A DNA stretch of 64,000 bases from Massilia pinisoli (GCF_024753285.1 NZ_JANUGW010000013.1:110612-174611); one strand, 5' to 3'; counted from the stretch's first letter, positions 50,845-60,240 are shown. Numbers and translations are program-made. The notes: a model not told the origin generated them from the sequence alone.

Positions 50845-50868
50845 GTACCGGGGCATTTCACGCAAAAC

Positions 50869-50895
50869 AAAAAGCCCCGGCTCGCCGGGGCTTTT
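50869..50895 (-). terminator. Intrinsic terminator of the SWIB gene
   Basis: AAAAGCCCCGG-CTCG-CCGGGGCTTTT. On the minus strand the stem is followed by a T-rich run (CTTTTTGTTTTG), 37 bp past the SWIB stop. Confidence 0.85.
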
Positions 50896-50931
50896 CGTAT
50901 CGGGGCCGGTGGGACGGCCAGCGAGGTGTTC

Positions 50932-51336
50932 TTATTTGAGGTGATCCGAGATCAGCTTCGTCATTTCGAACATCGACACCTGCGCCTTGCCACCGAAGAC
51001 GGCTTTCAGCTTGTCGTCGGCGTTGATCATGCGACGGTTGGCCGCGTCTTGCAGGTTTTGTGCCTTGATGTAGTCCCAGACTTTCTTGGTCACTTCCGTA
51101 CGCGGCAGCGGTTTCGCGCCGACGACGGCGGCCAGCGTTGCCGACGGGGTCATCTCTTTCATGAAAGCGGCGTTCGGCTTGCGGGCCGCTGCCGGCTTCT
51201 TTGCTGCTGCGGTTGCTTTCGGTGCTGCTGCTTTGGCAGGAGCTGCTGCCTTTTTCGCTGCGGGCTTCGCCGCCGCAGCAGGCTTGGCAGCGGCTTTCTT
51301 AGCGGGTGCTGCGGTGGTTTTTTTGGCTGTTGCCAT
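50932..51336 (-). CDS. SWIB-domain protein with histone-H1-like tail
   Basis: 134 residues. About the first 60 are almost only Lys, Ala and Pro (KKTTAAPAKKAAAKPAA type), a DNA-binding tail like bacterial H1 homologues. The rest is a SWIB/MDM2 domain: FMKEMTPSATLAAVVG, EVTKKVWDYIKAQNLQD, KLKAVFGGKAQVSMFEMTKLISDHLK. Probably a nucleoid-associated protein. AGGAGG 7 bp before ATG 51336 sets the start; the upstream in-frame ATG at 51384 lacks a site. Confidence 0.92.
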   Translation of the reverse strand: MATAKKTTAAPAKKAAAKPAAAAKPAAKKAAAPAKAAAPKATAAAKKPAAARKPNAAFMKEMTPSATLAAVVGAKPLPRTEVTKKVWDYIKAQNLQDAANRRMINADDKLKAVFGGKAQVSMFEMTKLISDHLK

Positions 51337-51513
51337 CTTCGAGCCTCCTATACGGAACACATGGAAATTTGCGCGTGAGCGCACCCGGCTTATATTGGTA
51401 GGGTTTTAGTGTTCGTGCAAGTCTTTTTCGAAATTTTTTCACTCTTACAAGGGCTAAATCGACCGCTTGTGTTACCCGGGGCTCCCTGGAGCGGAAAAAC
51501 GGGCGTCCCAAAC

Positions 51514-51551
51514 GGAAAAAAGCCGTGCGGACGGTCGTCGCGCACGGCTTT
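51514..51551 (-). terminator. Intrinsic terminator of ffh
   Basis: AAAGCCGTGCG (51519-51529) pairs with CGCACGGCTTT (51541-51551). Read on the minus strand, the stem is followed by GGCTTTTTTCC, 19 bp past the ffh stop. Confidence 0.85.
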
Positions 51552-51569
51552 CGCAGAAGGGGGCAGGGA

Positions 51570-52937
51570 TCAGCGCATGCCCGGCATCATGCCCTTCATA
51601 CCACGCATCATCTTCATCATGCCACCGCCCTTGAGCTTCTTCATCATCGTGTTCATCTGCTCGTACTGGGTCAGCATGCGGTTCACCTCCTGCACCTGCA
51701 CGCCCGCGCCGGCCGCGATGCGGCGCTTGCGGTTGGCCTTGATCAGCTCCGGCTTGGCGCGTTCGGCCGGCGTCATCGAATCGATGATGCCGCACATCCG
51801 GCGCACCTGCTTCTCGGCTTGATCCATGTTGGCGCCGCTCGCGGCCTGCTGGAACTGGGCAGGCAGCTTATCGAGCAGGCCGGCCATGCCGCCCATCTTC
51901 TTCATCTGCGCGAGCTGGGCGCGGAAGTCGTTCATGTCGAACTTGCCGCCCGATTTGATCTTGTTGGCCATGTCGGCCGCGGCCTTCATGTCCACGCCCT
52001 TGCGCGCTTCCTCGACGAGGGCGAGGATGTCGCCCATGCCCAGCACGCGGTTGGCCATGCGGGCCGGATCGAAGGCTTCCAGGCCGTCCAGCTTTTCCGA
52101 CACGCCGGCGAACTTGATCGGCTTGCCGGTCACGTGGCGCACGGACAGTGCCGCGCCGCCGCGCGAATCGCCATCGAGCTTGGTGAGGATCACGCCCGTC
52201 AGCGGCAGCGCGTCGTTGAACGCTTTCGCCGTGTTGATCGCGTCTTGACCGACCATGGCGTCGACGACGAACAGCGTCTCGATGGGGTTCACGGCCGCGT
52301 GCACGGCGGCGATCTCCTGCATCATCGCTTCGTCGATCGCGAGACGGCCCGCCGTGTCGATGATGACGACGTCGTGGTAGTGCTTCTTCGCCCAGTCGAT
52401 CGCGTTCTTCGCGATATCGACCGGCTTGTCGCTGGCGGTGGACGGGAAGAAGTCGGCACCGACCTGCTTCGTCACCGATTCCAGCTGCGCGATCGCGGCG
52501 GGGCGGTACACGTCGGCGGAGACGGTCAGGACCTTTTTCTTCTTCTCTTCCTTCAGGTATTTCGCGAGCTTGCCGGTGGTGGTCGTCTTGCCGACGCCCT
52601 GCAGGCCGGCCATCAGGATCACGGCCGGCGGCTGCTGCGCGAACGACAGCTGCGATGCGTCCGGGCCGAGGTCGGCGCCCATCAGCGCGCCCAGTTCCTT
52701 CTGCACGACGCCGACGAGGGCCTGGCCCGGCGACAGCGAGCCGATGACCTCCTCGCCCAGCGCCTTTTCCTTCACTTTCGCGATGAATTCGCGCACGGCC
52801 GGCAGCGCCACGTCGGCCTCGAGGAGGGCCAGGCGTACTTCACGGAGCATCTCGGCGGTATTGGCCTCGGTCAGGCGGGCCTCGCCGCGCATCGTCTTGA
52901 CGACCTTGGCAAGGCGTTGGGTCAGGTTATCCAGCAT
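51570..52937 (-). CDS. ffh: Signal recognition particle GTPase Ffh
   Basis: 455 residues. N domain (1-90), G domain with GLQGVGKTTTTGKLAKYL (about 105-122), DTAGRLAIDEAMM and TKLDGDSRGGAAL, and a Met-rich M domain (about 300-455) ending in a run of Met/Gly/Lys. Binds 4.5S RNA and signal sequences to target membrane proteins. No 4.5S RNA gene is seen nearby. Divergent from the ABC-transporter operon. Confidence 0.98.
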   Translation of the reverse strand: MLDNLTQRLAKVVKTMRGEARLTEANTAEMLREVRLALLEADVALPAVREFIAKVKEKALGEEVIGSLSPGQALVGVVQKELGALMGADLGPDASQLSFAQQPPAVILMAGLQGVGKTTTTGKLAKYLKEEKKKKVLTVSADVYRPAAIAQLESVTKQVGADFFPSTASDKPVDIAKNAIDWAKKHYHDVVIIDTAGRLAIDEAMMQEIAAVHAAVNPIETLFVVDAMVGQDAINTAKAFNDALPLTGVILTKLDGDSRGGAALSVRHVTGKPIKFAGVSEKLDGLEAFDPARMANRVLGMGDILALVEEARKGVDMKAAADMANKIKSGGKFDMNDFRAQLAQMKKMGGMAGLLDKLPAQFQQAASGANMDQAEKQVRRMCGIIDSMTPAERAKPELIKANRKRRIAAGAGVQVQEVNRMLTQYEQMNTMMKKLKGGGMMKMMRGMKGMMPGMR

Positions 52938-53078
52938 GTTCTACCTTTTGTACTGATATATATATGAGCGGGCAACGCGCAAACTCCAATTTTACCTTAT
53001 GTGAGGGCGTGTTTTCCCCTTCGCAAGCCGTCCGGTCAAGCGTTTCGTTTGATTCTTGGTAAACGCTGCCGGGACGGT

Positions 53079-53107
53079 TTGACAATGCATTGCTTCCCGT
53101 TTATTTT
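53079..53107 (+). promoter_or_regulatory. Sigma70-like promoter of the ABC-transporter operon
   Basis: Perfect TTGACA (53079-53084), a 17-bp spacer and TATTTT (53102-53107), 92 bp upstream of ATG 53199. Confidence 0.6.
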
Positions 53108-53198
53108 CCAGAGGTCCACGGCGGCCACGTCCGTTCGCGGCCGCAGCAGCACACGCAGTCATTCCAATAATGATCGTACCCAATCGGAGAGAGAGGCA

Positions 53199-54173
53199 AT
53201 GAAAGCAAACGTCTTCCGCAAGACCCTCGTCGCCGCCGCGCTGCTGGCCGCGGGCGGTGCCCAGGCCCAGGACGTCGTCCGGCTCGGCAATCTCAAGTTC
53301 GCACACTACGGTGCCGTCTCGTACATCAAGGAAATCGCGCCAAAGTGCGGCATCAAGGTCGAGGAGCGCGTGTTCGCGAAGGGCCTGGATGTGATGCAGG
53401 CCATCATCGCGGGCGAGCTCGACGTCGGTGCGACGGCGTCCGAGGCTGCCATCTCGGGTCGCGCCGGCGGTGCACCGATTTACGTCGTGGCCGGCTTCGC
53501 CAAGGGCGGCGTGCGCCTCGTTGCGCGCCCGGACGGCGGCATCAAGGGCGTGAAGGACCTCAAGGGCAAGAAGGTGGGCGTGACGCGCGGCGGCATCCAG
53601 GAGGTGCTGTTGATGGCCGAGCTGCAGAAAGCGGGCCTGACCGCCGACGCCGCGCCCGGCAAGGACGTGCAGATCATCTACCTCGCCTACGCCGACCTCA
53701 ACCAGGCACTGCTGGGCAAGAACATCGACGCCATGATGCAGTCGGAGCCGCAGTCGTCGCAGGCGATCAACAAGGGCTTCGGCGTCGAAGTCATCAAGCC
53801 GTACGACACGCCGATCGGCGAACCGGTGCGCACGATGGTCATGACCGAGAAGTTCTACGGCACCAAGCACGCGGTGGCCGAGAAATTCATGCGCTGCTTC
53901 GTGATGGCGACCAACGCCTTCATCAAGGACCCTGCGCTGGCCGAGAAATACGTGCGCGAAACCGTGTTCAAGGGCCAGATCACGAAGGACGATTTCGACG
54001 ACGCGATCAGCAATTCGCCGTACACCTACGACATCACGCCGGCGCACATCCAGACCACGACGGACATCATGGTCAAGACGGGCGTGGGCCGGATGGCCAA
54101 GCCGCCGGTGGCGACGCAGTGGGTCAAGACGGACCTGCTGGACGAGGCCAAGAAGAGCCTCAACATCAAATAA
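53199..54173 (+). CDS. ABC-transporter substrate-binding protein (NMT1/SsuA type)
   Basis: 324 residues with a signal peptide (about 1-23, GGAQAQD). The NMT1/TauA-like fold follows: GLDVMQAIIAGELDVGATASEAA, KGVKDLKGKKVGVTRGG and AYADLNQALLGKNIDAMMQSEPQ. This class binds sulfonates, pyrimidine precursors, nitrate or related small molecules; the ligand cannot be told. AGAGAGAGG precedes the start. The permease and ATPase genes follow after a 105-bp composite repeat. Confidence 0.9.
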   Translation: MKANVFRKTLVAAALLAAGGAQAQDVVRLGNLKFAHYGAVSYIKEIAPKCGIKVEERVFAKGLDVMQAIIAGELDVGATASEAAISGRAGGAPIYVVAGFAKGGVRLVARPDGGIKGVKDLKGKKVGVTRGGIQEVLLMAELQKAGLTADAAPGKDVQIIYLAYADLNQALLGKNIDAMMQSEPQSSQAINKGFGVEVIKPYDTPIGEPVRTMVMTEKFYGTKHAVAEKFMRCFVMATNAFIKDPALAEKYVRETVFKGQITKDDFDDAISNSPYTYDITPAHIQTTTDIMVKTGVGRMAKPPVATQWVKTDLLDEAKKSLNIK

Positions 54174-54175
54174 CG

Positions 54176-54280
54176 GTAGGGTGGACGGGTTCCCCGTCCA
54201 CGCGTTCAAATCACGTGTGCGTTGATGCGCGGTGTGCATGTGCCGGTTGAACGCGTGGACGGCAGAGCCGTCCACCCTAC
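54176..54280. repeat. Composite palindromic repeat inside the ABC operon (copy e)
   Basis: GTAGGGTGGACGG (54176-54188) and CCGTCCACCCTAC (54268-54280) are exact reverse complements; CACGCGTTCAAATCACG and GCCGGTTGAACGCGTGG lie inside. No nested palindrome. The element separates the binding-protein gene from the permease gene, where BIME-like elements often tune relative mRNA levels. Confidence 0.87.
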
Positions 54281-54304
54281 GTGGAATCTCGTGGGGGAAT
54301 TGGA

Positions 54305-55138
54305 ATGGTTAAACGCAGGTGGCAGGACATCGCAATCGGCATGGTGGTGCCGGTCGTCGCGATCGCGATCTGGCAGTGGGTGGCCGGCATGGGATGGGTC
54401 AACGAGAACATCCTGCCGTCGCCGCTGCAGGTCTGGCGCAAGTGGGTCGCGTACCTGCTGCCGCTGCAGGACTTCGCGACGTGGCGCGAGATCAACCACG
54501 GCGGCTGGCTCGCGTGGGCCGTGTCCGGCGAGTTGATCACGGATGCCATCGGCAGCTTGTACCGCGTGATCGTCGGCTTCCTCGTCGGCGCGGGTCTCGC
54601 GCTGCCGGTGGGCCTCGTCATGGGCGCGAGCCGCGTCGCGTACGGCTGGCTGAACCCGTTGTTCCAGCTGTTGCGGCCCATTCCACCCATCGCCTACATC
54701 CCGCTGTCGATCCTGTGGTTCGGCCTCGGCAATCCGCCCGCCATCTTCCTCATCGCGCTGGGCGCCTTCTTCCCCGTGCTGATGAATACGATCGCGGGCG
54801 TGCGCCAGGTCGACGGCATCTATTTGCGCGCGGCCCGCAACCTCGGTGCGAGCGGGCCGACGATGTTCCTGCGCGTGATCCTGCCGGCGGCCGTCCCGTA
54901 CATCCTGACGGGCATGCGCATCGGCATCGGCACGGCGTTCATCGTCGTGATCGTGTCGGAGATGATCGCCGTGAACAACGGCCTCGGCTTCCGCATCCTC
55001 GAGGCGCGCGAGTACTTCTGGTCGGACAAGATCATCGCCGGCATGATCACGATCGGCCTGCTGGGCCTCGCCATCGACTCTGGCATGAATCTGCTGAACA
55101 ACTATCTGCTGCGCTGGCACCGCGGCCTGGAGCATTGA
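54305..55138 (+). CDS. ABC-transporter permease (SsuC/TauC type)
   Basis: 277 residues with about six transmembrane segments. The cytoplasmic EAA loop is RAARNLGASGPTMFLRVILPAAVPYILTG. One subunit is expected to dimerise, passing substrate from the binding protein across the inner membrane. ATG 54305 is preferred to 54281. The stop is one base before the ATPase start. Confidence 0.93.
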   Translation: MVKRRWQDIAIGMVVPVVAIAIWQWVAGMGWVNENILPSPLQVWRKWVAYLLPLQDFATWREINHGGWLAWAVSGELITDAIGSLYRVIVGFLVGAGLALPVGLVMGASRVAYGWLNPLFQLLRPIPPIAYIPLSILWFGLGNPPAIFLIALGAFFPVLMNTIAGVRQVDGIYLRAARNLGASGPTMFLRVILPAAVPYILTGMRIGIGTAFIVVIVSEMIAVNNGLGFRILEAREYFWSDKIIAGMITIGLLGLAIDSGMNLLNNYLLRWHRGLEH

Positions 55139-55139
55139 C

Positions 55140-55934
55140 ATGGCCGCACACATCGTGATCGACAAGGTGAGTAAAGTGTTCGACGGCGACGGCCGTAAGA
55201 TGGTCGCGCTGCAGGACATCACGCTCGAGATCCCGCGCGGCCAGTTCGTCTGCCTGCTGGGGCCTTCCGGCTGCGGCAAGTCCACGCTGCTGAACGCCGT
55301 CGCCGGCTTCGCGCCACCGACGTCGGGCACCGTGCTGGCCGACGGTGTGCCCGTCACCGGACCCGGACCGGAGCGGGGGATGGTGTTCCAGGAATACGCG
55401 CTGTTCCCATGGATGACGGTGGAGCAGAACGTCGGTTTCGGCCTGGAGATCAAGGGCATGGCGCGCGCGCACATCGCGGCCCGCGTGGCCGAGCTGCTGA
55501 AACTCCTGTCGCTGGAAGACTTCGCGAAGCGCTACCCGAAGGACCTGTCGGGCGGCATGCGCCAGCGCGTGGCGATCGCGCGCGTGCTGGCGCTCGACTC
55601 GCCGATCCTGCTGATGGACGAGCCGTTCGGCGCGCTCGACGCGCTCACGCGCCGCAACCTGCAGGACGAGCTGCTGCGCCTGTGGGCGGAACTGAAGAAG
55701 ACGGTCATCTTCGTCACGCACAGCATCGAGGAAGCGATCTACCTGGCCGACCGCATCGTCGTCATGACGTACCGGCCGGGCACGATCAAGCGCGACATGC
55801 TCGTCGAGCTGCCGCGCCTGCGCGATCCGGCCGCGCCGGAATTCAATGCGCTCAAGCGCGAACTGGGGCTGATGGTGATGGAAGAGCAGCAGCGCCACCA
55901 CGACGCCGAAATCAAGGCCGCGACCGTCGATTAA
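55140..55934 (+). CDS. ABC-transporter ATP-binding protein (SsuB/TauB type)
   Basis: 264 residues. Walker A is GPSGCGKST (about 41-49), the Q-loop lies in MVFQEYALFPWM, the signature is LSGGMRQRVAIAR and Walker B is ILLMDEPFGALDALTR; the switch His is in FVTHSIEEA. It energises the adjacent permease. It completes a binding protein-permease-ATPase importer. Confidence 0.95.
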   Translation: MAAHIVIDKVSKVFDGDGRKMVALQDITLEIPRGQFVCLLGPSGCGKSTLLNAVAGFAPPTSGTVLADGVPVTGPGPERGMVFQEYALFPWMTVEQNVGFGLEIKGMARAHIAARVAELLKLLSLEDFAKRYPKDLSGGMRQRVAIARVLALDSPILLMDEPFGALDALTRRNLQDELLRLWAELKKTVIFVTHSIEEAIYLADRIVVMTYRPGTIKRDMLVELPRLRDPAAPEFNALKRELGLMVMEEQQRHHDAEIKAATVD

Positions 55935-55984
55935 CAAAAAGCCAAGCTGTTCCTGCCCATTCCGGATGGTGTAGACTCGCTCGT

Positions 55985-56788
55985 ATGCAACTCACCCTAT
56001 TCATCGCCGCGGCCATTCTGTACGCGGTATGCGCCCTGCTGCCGTCGCGGCGGGGCTCGGCCATTTCGGCCGTGACTGCCGTCGCCTGGGCCGTGCATGG
56101 CCTGGCGCTGTGGCCGGACATCGTGTCGAACGGCACGTTGCGCGTCGGCTTCGCGTTCATGCTGTCGGCCGCGCTGTGGATTTCCGTCGCCGCGTACTGG
56201 ATCGAGAACCGCAACTTCGCGCTGGACGGCATGCGGCGCATGGTGATGCCGTGCGCGGCCGTCGCGGCGATCCTGCCGCCGCTGTTCCCCGGCAACCTGA
56301 TGCCCGTGCAGGACCAGTCGCCCGCGTTCGGCTGGCACGTCGCGGTCGCGGTGTCGGCGTACAGCACGCTCACCATCGCCGCCTTCCACGCCGTGCTGAT
56401 GGCGCTGCAGGAGGCGCGGCTGCACACGAAGAGCGCAAAGAAAGGCTGGTTCACCGGCGCGCTCGACCAGCTGCCGGCGCTGCTCACGATGGAGCGGCTG
56501 CTGTTCCGCATGATCGGCATCGGCTTCGTCCTGCTCAGCCTCACCGTCCTGTCGGGCGTCGTGTTCTCCGAACAGCTGTTCGGCCGCGCGCTGCGCTGGG
56601 ACCACAAGAATTTCTTTGCGCTGCTGTCGTGGTTCCTGTTCGCCGCGCTGCTGGCCGGACGCCGCTGGCGCGGCTGGCGCGGCAAGACGGCGCTGCGCTT
56701 CACCCTGGCGGGATTCGCCACGTTGGCGCTGGCGTATGTCGGCAGCCGTTTCGTATTTGAAGTCGTTCTGCACCGGGGGTTCGTATGA
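55985..56788 (+). CDS. CcsA/YpjD-like cytochrome c assembly membrane protein
   Basis: 267 residues with eight hydrophobic segments. FGWHVAVAVSAYSTLTIAAFHAVL and the final WDHKNFFALLSWFLF carry the His residues of CcmC/CcsA-type haem-handling proteins, though the WWD-type motif is incomplete. Homologues usually sit next to ffh in related genomes; here the ABC operon intervenes. Its exact role in cytochrome maturation is not established. ATGA overlap with the next gene. Confidence 0.85.
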   Translation: MQLTLFIAAAILYAVCALLPSRRGSAISAVTAVAWAVHGLALWPDIVSNGTLRVGFAFMLSAALWISVAAYWIENRNFALDGMRRMVMPCAAVAAILPPLFPGNLMPVQDQSPAFGWHVAVAVSAYSTLTIAAFHAVLMALQEARLHTKSAKKGWFTGALDQLPALLTMERLLFRMIGIGFVLLSLTVLSGVVFSEQLFGRALRWDHKNFFALLSWFLFAALLAGRRWRGWRGKTALRFTLAGFATLALAYVGSRFVFEVVLHRGFV

Positions 56789-57057
56789 CGCGACTGCTTT
56801 TCTGGATTGCGCTCGTCATCCTCGTGGTGATGGCCGTGCGCAGCAAACTGCGCGCCGCGCTGGCGCGCGCGCAAGGCCCGGCCGCAGGGCCGGCGCCGGC
56901 CGGCGCCGATGCGACGGCGTGGAGCCGCGTCGAGGACAAGTCCGAGCCGATGCTGTGCTGCGCCCGTTGCGGCGTCTATTTCCCTTCGTCCGAAGCCGTG
57001 CGGGCCGACGGCCGCGATTACTGCAGCCCCGCGCACGCGCAACTGGAAGCCAGGTAA
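56785..57057 (+). CDS. PP0621-like small membrane protein with two CxxC-type turns
   Basis: 90 residues: one N-terminal transmembrane helix (LLFWIALVILVVMAV), an Ala/Pro linker, then a zinc-ribbon-like end with MLCCARCGVYFPSSEAV and YCSPAH. This is the PP0621 family, unnamed in function. The Cys cluster probably binds zinc. Overlaps the preceding gene by four bases and precedes pilS by 8 bp, all on one transcript. Confidence 0.88.
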   Translation: MTRLLFWIALVILVVMAVRSKLRAALARAQGPAAGPAPAGADATAWSRVEDKSEPMLCCARCGVYFPSSEAVRADGRDYCSPAHAQLEAR

Positions 57058-57065
57058 GCCGCCGC

Positions 57066-58736
57066 ATGGCGCTCTGGCCGTCTCTTTCCGCCGAGTCGCG
57101 CTCGACGTTCTGGCGTTCGCTGCAGACGCTCACGGTCACGCGCATCGTGATCGCGCTCGTGCTGCTGCTGTACCTGTCGCTGGACGTGCGCCGTGGCCGC
57201 GTGGACGGCACCGTGTATGCCGAGACGTGCATCGCCTACCTGCTGGCCGCGTTGCTGTTCGCGCTCGTCACGCAGCGCTGGCGCAGGCGCTTCACGTGGC
57301 AGTTGTTCGGGCAGGTGCTCGTCGACATCGTCGCGATCTCGCTGCTGTACCTCGCGGCCGGCGGCATGCGCAGCGGCCTCGCGCTGCTGTACCTGTTCCC
57401 GCTGGCCGGTGCCGCGATTCTTGCACCCCTCGTGCCCGCGCTGTTCTCGGCCGCGCTGGCCACGTTGTTCATGCTGGGCGAAAGCACGTGGCAGACGCTC
57501 ATGCGCGGGGATGACGTGCCTCTGACCCAGGCCGGCCTGACGGGCGCCGCGTTCTTCGCGATGGTGCTGGTGGTGAACCGCCTGGCGGCCCGGCTGATCA
57601 ACCAGGAAGAACTGGCCGCGCGCCGCGGCGCCGACCTGCGCATCCAGCAGGCGATCTACCGCATCGTCGTGGACGACGTGGCCGACGGCATCCTCGTGCT
57701 GGGCCGCGACGGCACGGTCTTCGGCGGCAACCCTGCGGCGCGGCGCATGCTCGGGCTCGACGTGCAGCCGGGAGAGGACGGCAACGTGTTCCTGCTGACC
57801 GACGTGCCGGCCTTGGAGCCGGTGGCGCAGAGCTTCGCGGCCTGGGTCGCCCATGGCGCCGACGCGCCGGACGGCTACGTCACGGTCAAGCGCTGGCACG
57901 AGACGGAAGGGGCCGTGCGCGGCCGCCTCGACCAGCCGGTGCACCTCAAGTTGCGTTTCGCGCGCGTGGACACGCCCGAGGGTGCGGCCGAGCGCAGCCT
58001 CGTGTTCCTGCAGGACGTGAGCGCCATCGAGAACCAGGCGCAGCAACTCAAGCTCGCGTCGATGGGACGCCTGACGGCCAGCATCGCGCACGAGGTGCGG
58101 AACCCGCTGTCGGCGATCGGCCACGCGACGTCGCTGCTGGCCGAAGACCTGCACGGCCCGGCCGAAACGCGCCTGCTGCGCATCGTGAACGACAACGTGG
58201 CGCGCGTGAACCGCATGGTCGAGGACATCCTGAAACTGTCGCGCAAGGTGCAGCCGAACGGCGCGCCCGTCGCGCTCGACGACTTCCTGCCGGAGCTGCG
58301 GGCGGAATTCACGGAAATGCACGACATGGCGAGTGATATAGTGTGGGTGGGCGACGCGCACGGGCGCAGCGTGCGTTTCGACGGCATGCACTTGCGCGAA
58401 GTGCTCGTGAACCTGCTCGGCAATGCGATCCGCTACGCCAGCGGCAAGCCGGCCAGCATCCGCGTGTGCCCCGTCGTCGACCCCACGGGCCGCATGGAAT
58501 TGCACGTGCAGGACGACGGCCCCGGGATCACGCCCGAAGTGCGCGCCCACCTGTTCGAGCCGTTCTACACGACGTCGAGCAAGGGCACGGGCCTGGGCCT
58601 GTACCTGGCGCGCGAGCTGTGCCTGAACAACGGCGCGATGCTCGACTACGAATACCGCACGCAGGACACCGGCCCGGCCGGCGCCACGGGCGAGGCCAGC
58701 GGCCGCTTCGTGATCACCTTCGCTGCATCCATCTAA
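57066..58736 (+). CDS. pilS: PilS-like sensor histidine kinase
   Basis: 556 residues. About six transmembrane helices (20-185), then a PAS-like domain (about 195-310), a dimerisation domain with phospho-acceptor His342 in ASIAHEVRNPLSAIG, and an ATPase domain with LVNLLGNAIRYA, DDGPGI and GTGLGLYLAREL. This layout and the NtrC-type partner next door fit PilS, which controls type IV pilin transcription. The signal is not visible, and pilin genes are not in the window, so the name rests on architecture and gene order. Confidence 0.82.
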   Translation: MALWPSLSAESRSTFWRSLQTLTVTRIVIALVLLLYLSLDVRRGRVDGTVYAETCIAYLLAALLFALVTQRWRRRFTWQLFGQVLVDIVAISLLYLAAGGMRSGLALLYLFPLAGAAILAPLVPALFSAALATLFMLGESTWQTLMRGDDVPLTQAGLTGAAFFAMVLVVNRLAARLINQEELAARRGADLRIQQAIYRIVVDDVADGILVLGRDGTVFGGNPAARRMLGLDVQPGEDGNVFLLTDVPALEPVAQSFAAWVAHGADAPDGYVTVKRWHETEGAVRGRLDQPVHLKLRFARVDTPEGAAERSLVFLQDVSAIENQAQQLKLASMGRLTASIAHEVRNPLSAIGHATSLLAEDLHGPAETRLLRIVNDNVARVNRMVEDILKLSRKVQPNGAPVALDDFLPELRAEFTEMHDMASDIVWVGDAHGRSVRFDGMHLREVLVNLLGNAIRYASGKPASIRVCPVVDPTGRMELHVQDDGPGITPEVRAHLFEPFYTTSSKGTGLGLYLARELCLNNGAMLDYEYRTQDTGPAGATGEASGRFVITFAASI

Positions 58737-58758
58737 CGTCACGGAAACATAGATAGCC

Positions 58759-60240
58759 ATGAGCTCACCCCGCATCCTGGTGGTCGACGACGAACCCGAC
58801 CTGCGCGAGCTGCTCGAGATCACGCTGCTCAAGATGGGGCTGGACGTCGACGGCGCGGCGACCGTCCGCGAAGCGCGCGCGCTGCTGGGCCAGAAGGCGT
58901 ACGCGCTGGTATTGACGGACATGCGCCTGCCCGACGGCCTGGGCCTCGAACTCGTGCGCGAGGTCGCGACCAATCATAAAAGCACCCCGATCGCCGTGAT
59001 CACGGCGTACGGCAGCGCCGAAAATGCCGTCGTCGCGCTGAAGGCCGGCGCGTTCGACTACGTGTCGAAGCCCGTCGTGCTGGACGATTTGCGCGCAATG
59101 GTGCGTTCGGCGCTGAAGTTGTCCGACCCGGGCGCACAACCGGCGGCTGCGCCGGGCGGCACGTCGCGCATGATCGGGGCGTCGCCCGCGATGCAGGCGC
59201 TGCGCGCGCAGATCGCCCGACTGGCGCGCTCGCAGGCACCGATCGCCATCAACGGCGAATCGGGCAGCGGCAAGGAGTTGGCCGCGCGCGAGATCCACGC
59301 CCAGAGCGCGCGCGCCGGCAAGCCGTTCGTCGCCGTGAACTGCGGCGCGATTCCCGAGGCGCTGATGGAGGCCGAGTTCTTCGGCTACCGCAAGGGCGCG
59401 TTCACGGGCGCGAACGACGAGCGCGACGGCTTCTTCCAGGCGGCGAACGGCGGCACCCTGATGCTCGACGAAGTGGCCGACCTGCCGCTCGCAATGCAGG
59501 TGAAGCTGCTGCGCGCGATCCAGGAGCGGCGCGTGCGCAAGATCGGCGCGACGGCCGAGGAGCCGGTGGACGTGCGCATCATCAGTGCCACGCACAAGGA
59601 CCTTGCGAAGTGCGTGGAGAACGGCAGCTTCCGCCAGGACTTGTTCTACCGCCTCAACGTCATCGAACTCACGTTGCCGCCGCTGCGCGAGCGCCTGGAC
59701 GACCTGCCGCTACTGGTGGACGCCATCCTCGCGCGGCTGGCCGGGCCGGGCGGCGCGCGCCTCGGTCCCGGGGTGCTGGACGCGCTGCGCAGCTATGCGT
59801 TTCCCGGCAACGTCCGCGAACTGGAGAACGTGCTGGAACGCGCGCTCGCATTCGCGGACGATGGCGTCATCGAAGTGGGCGACCTGCTGCTGAAAGGGGC
59901 GAAGAGCGGCGATGCGGCCGTCGTGCCGCAGGGGGCGGCCGCGCCGGTCGCGCAGGTCGTGACCACTGCGCCGGTGCTACCTGCTCCCTTCGCGGCGCCG
60001 GATGAGGAGCGCGGCGCGGCGCCGGACGCGGCCACGCCGCCGCCGGCGCAACCGCTGAGTGCCGACGCGTTGCCGAGCAACCTGCCCGACTACCTGAGCC
60101 AGGTCGAGCGCGACATCATCCTGCGCGCGCTGAACCAGACCCAGTTCAACCGCACGCAGGCCGCGAGCCTGCTCGGCATCAGCGTCCGGCAGCTGCGTTA
60201 CCAGATGCAAAAACTGGATATCCACGCGCCCGAACCGTGA
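58759..60240 (+). CDS. pilR: PilR-like sigma54-dependent response regulator
   Basis: 493 residues. Receiver domain with phospho-acceptor Asp54 (LVLTDMRLPDG); AAA+ domain with Walker A GESGSGKE (166-173), the sigma54-contact loop GAFTGA (213-218) and Walker B GGTLMLDEVADL; an Ala/Pro-rich linker of about 55 residues (395-450); and a Fis-type HTH at the end (RTQAASLLGISVRQLRYQMQKL). It activates sigma54 promoters after phosphorylation by the upstream kinase. Confidence 0.88.
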   Translation: MSSPRILVVDDEPDLRELLEITLLKMGLDVDGAATVREARALLGQKAYALVLTDMRLPDGLGLELVREVATNHKSTPIAVITAYGSAENAVVALKAGAFDYVSKPVVLDDLRAMVRSALKLSDPGAQPAAAPGGTSRMIGASPAMQALRAQIARLARSQAPIAINGESGSGKELAAREIHAQSARAGKPFVAVNCGAIPEALMEAEFFGYRKGAFTGANDERDGFFQAANGGTLMLDEVADLPLAMQVKLLRAIQERRVRKIGATAEEPVDVRIISATHKDLAKCVENGSFRQDLFYRLNVIELTLPPLRERLDDLPLLVDAILARLAGPGGARLGPGVLDALRSYAFPGNVRELENVLERALAFADDGVIEVGDLLLKGAKSGDAAVVPQGAAAPVAQVVTTAPVLPAPFAAPDEERGAAPDAATPPPAQPLSADALPSNLPDYLSQVERDIILRALNQTQFNRTQAASLLGISVRQLRYQMQKLDIHAPEP

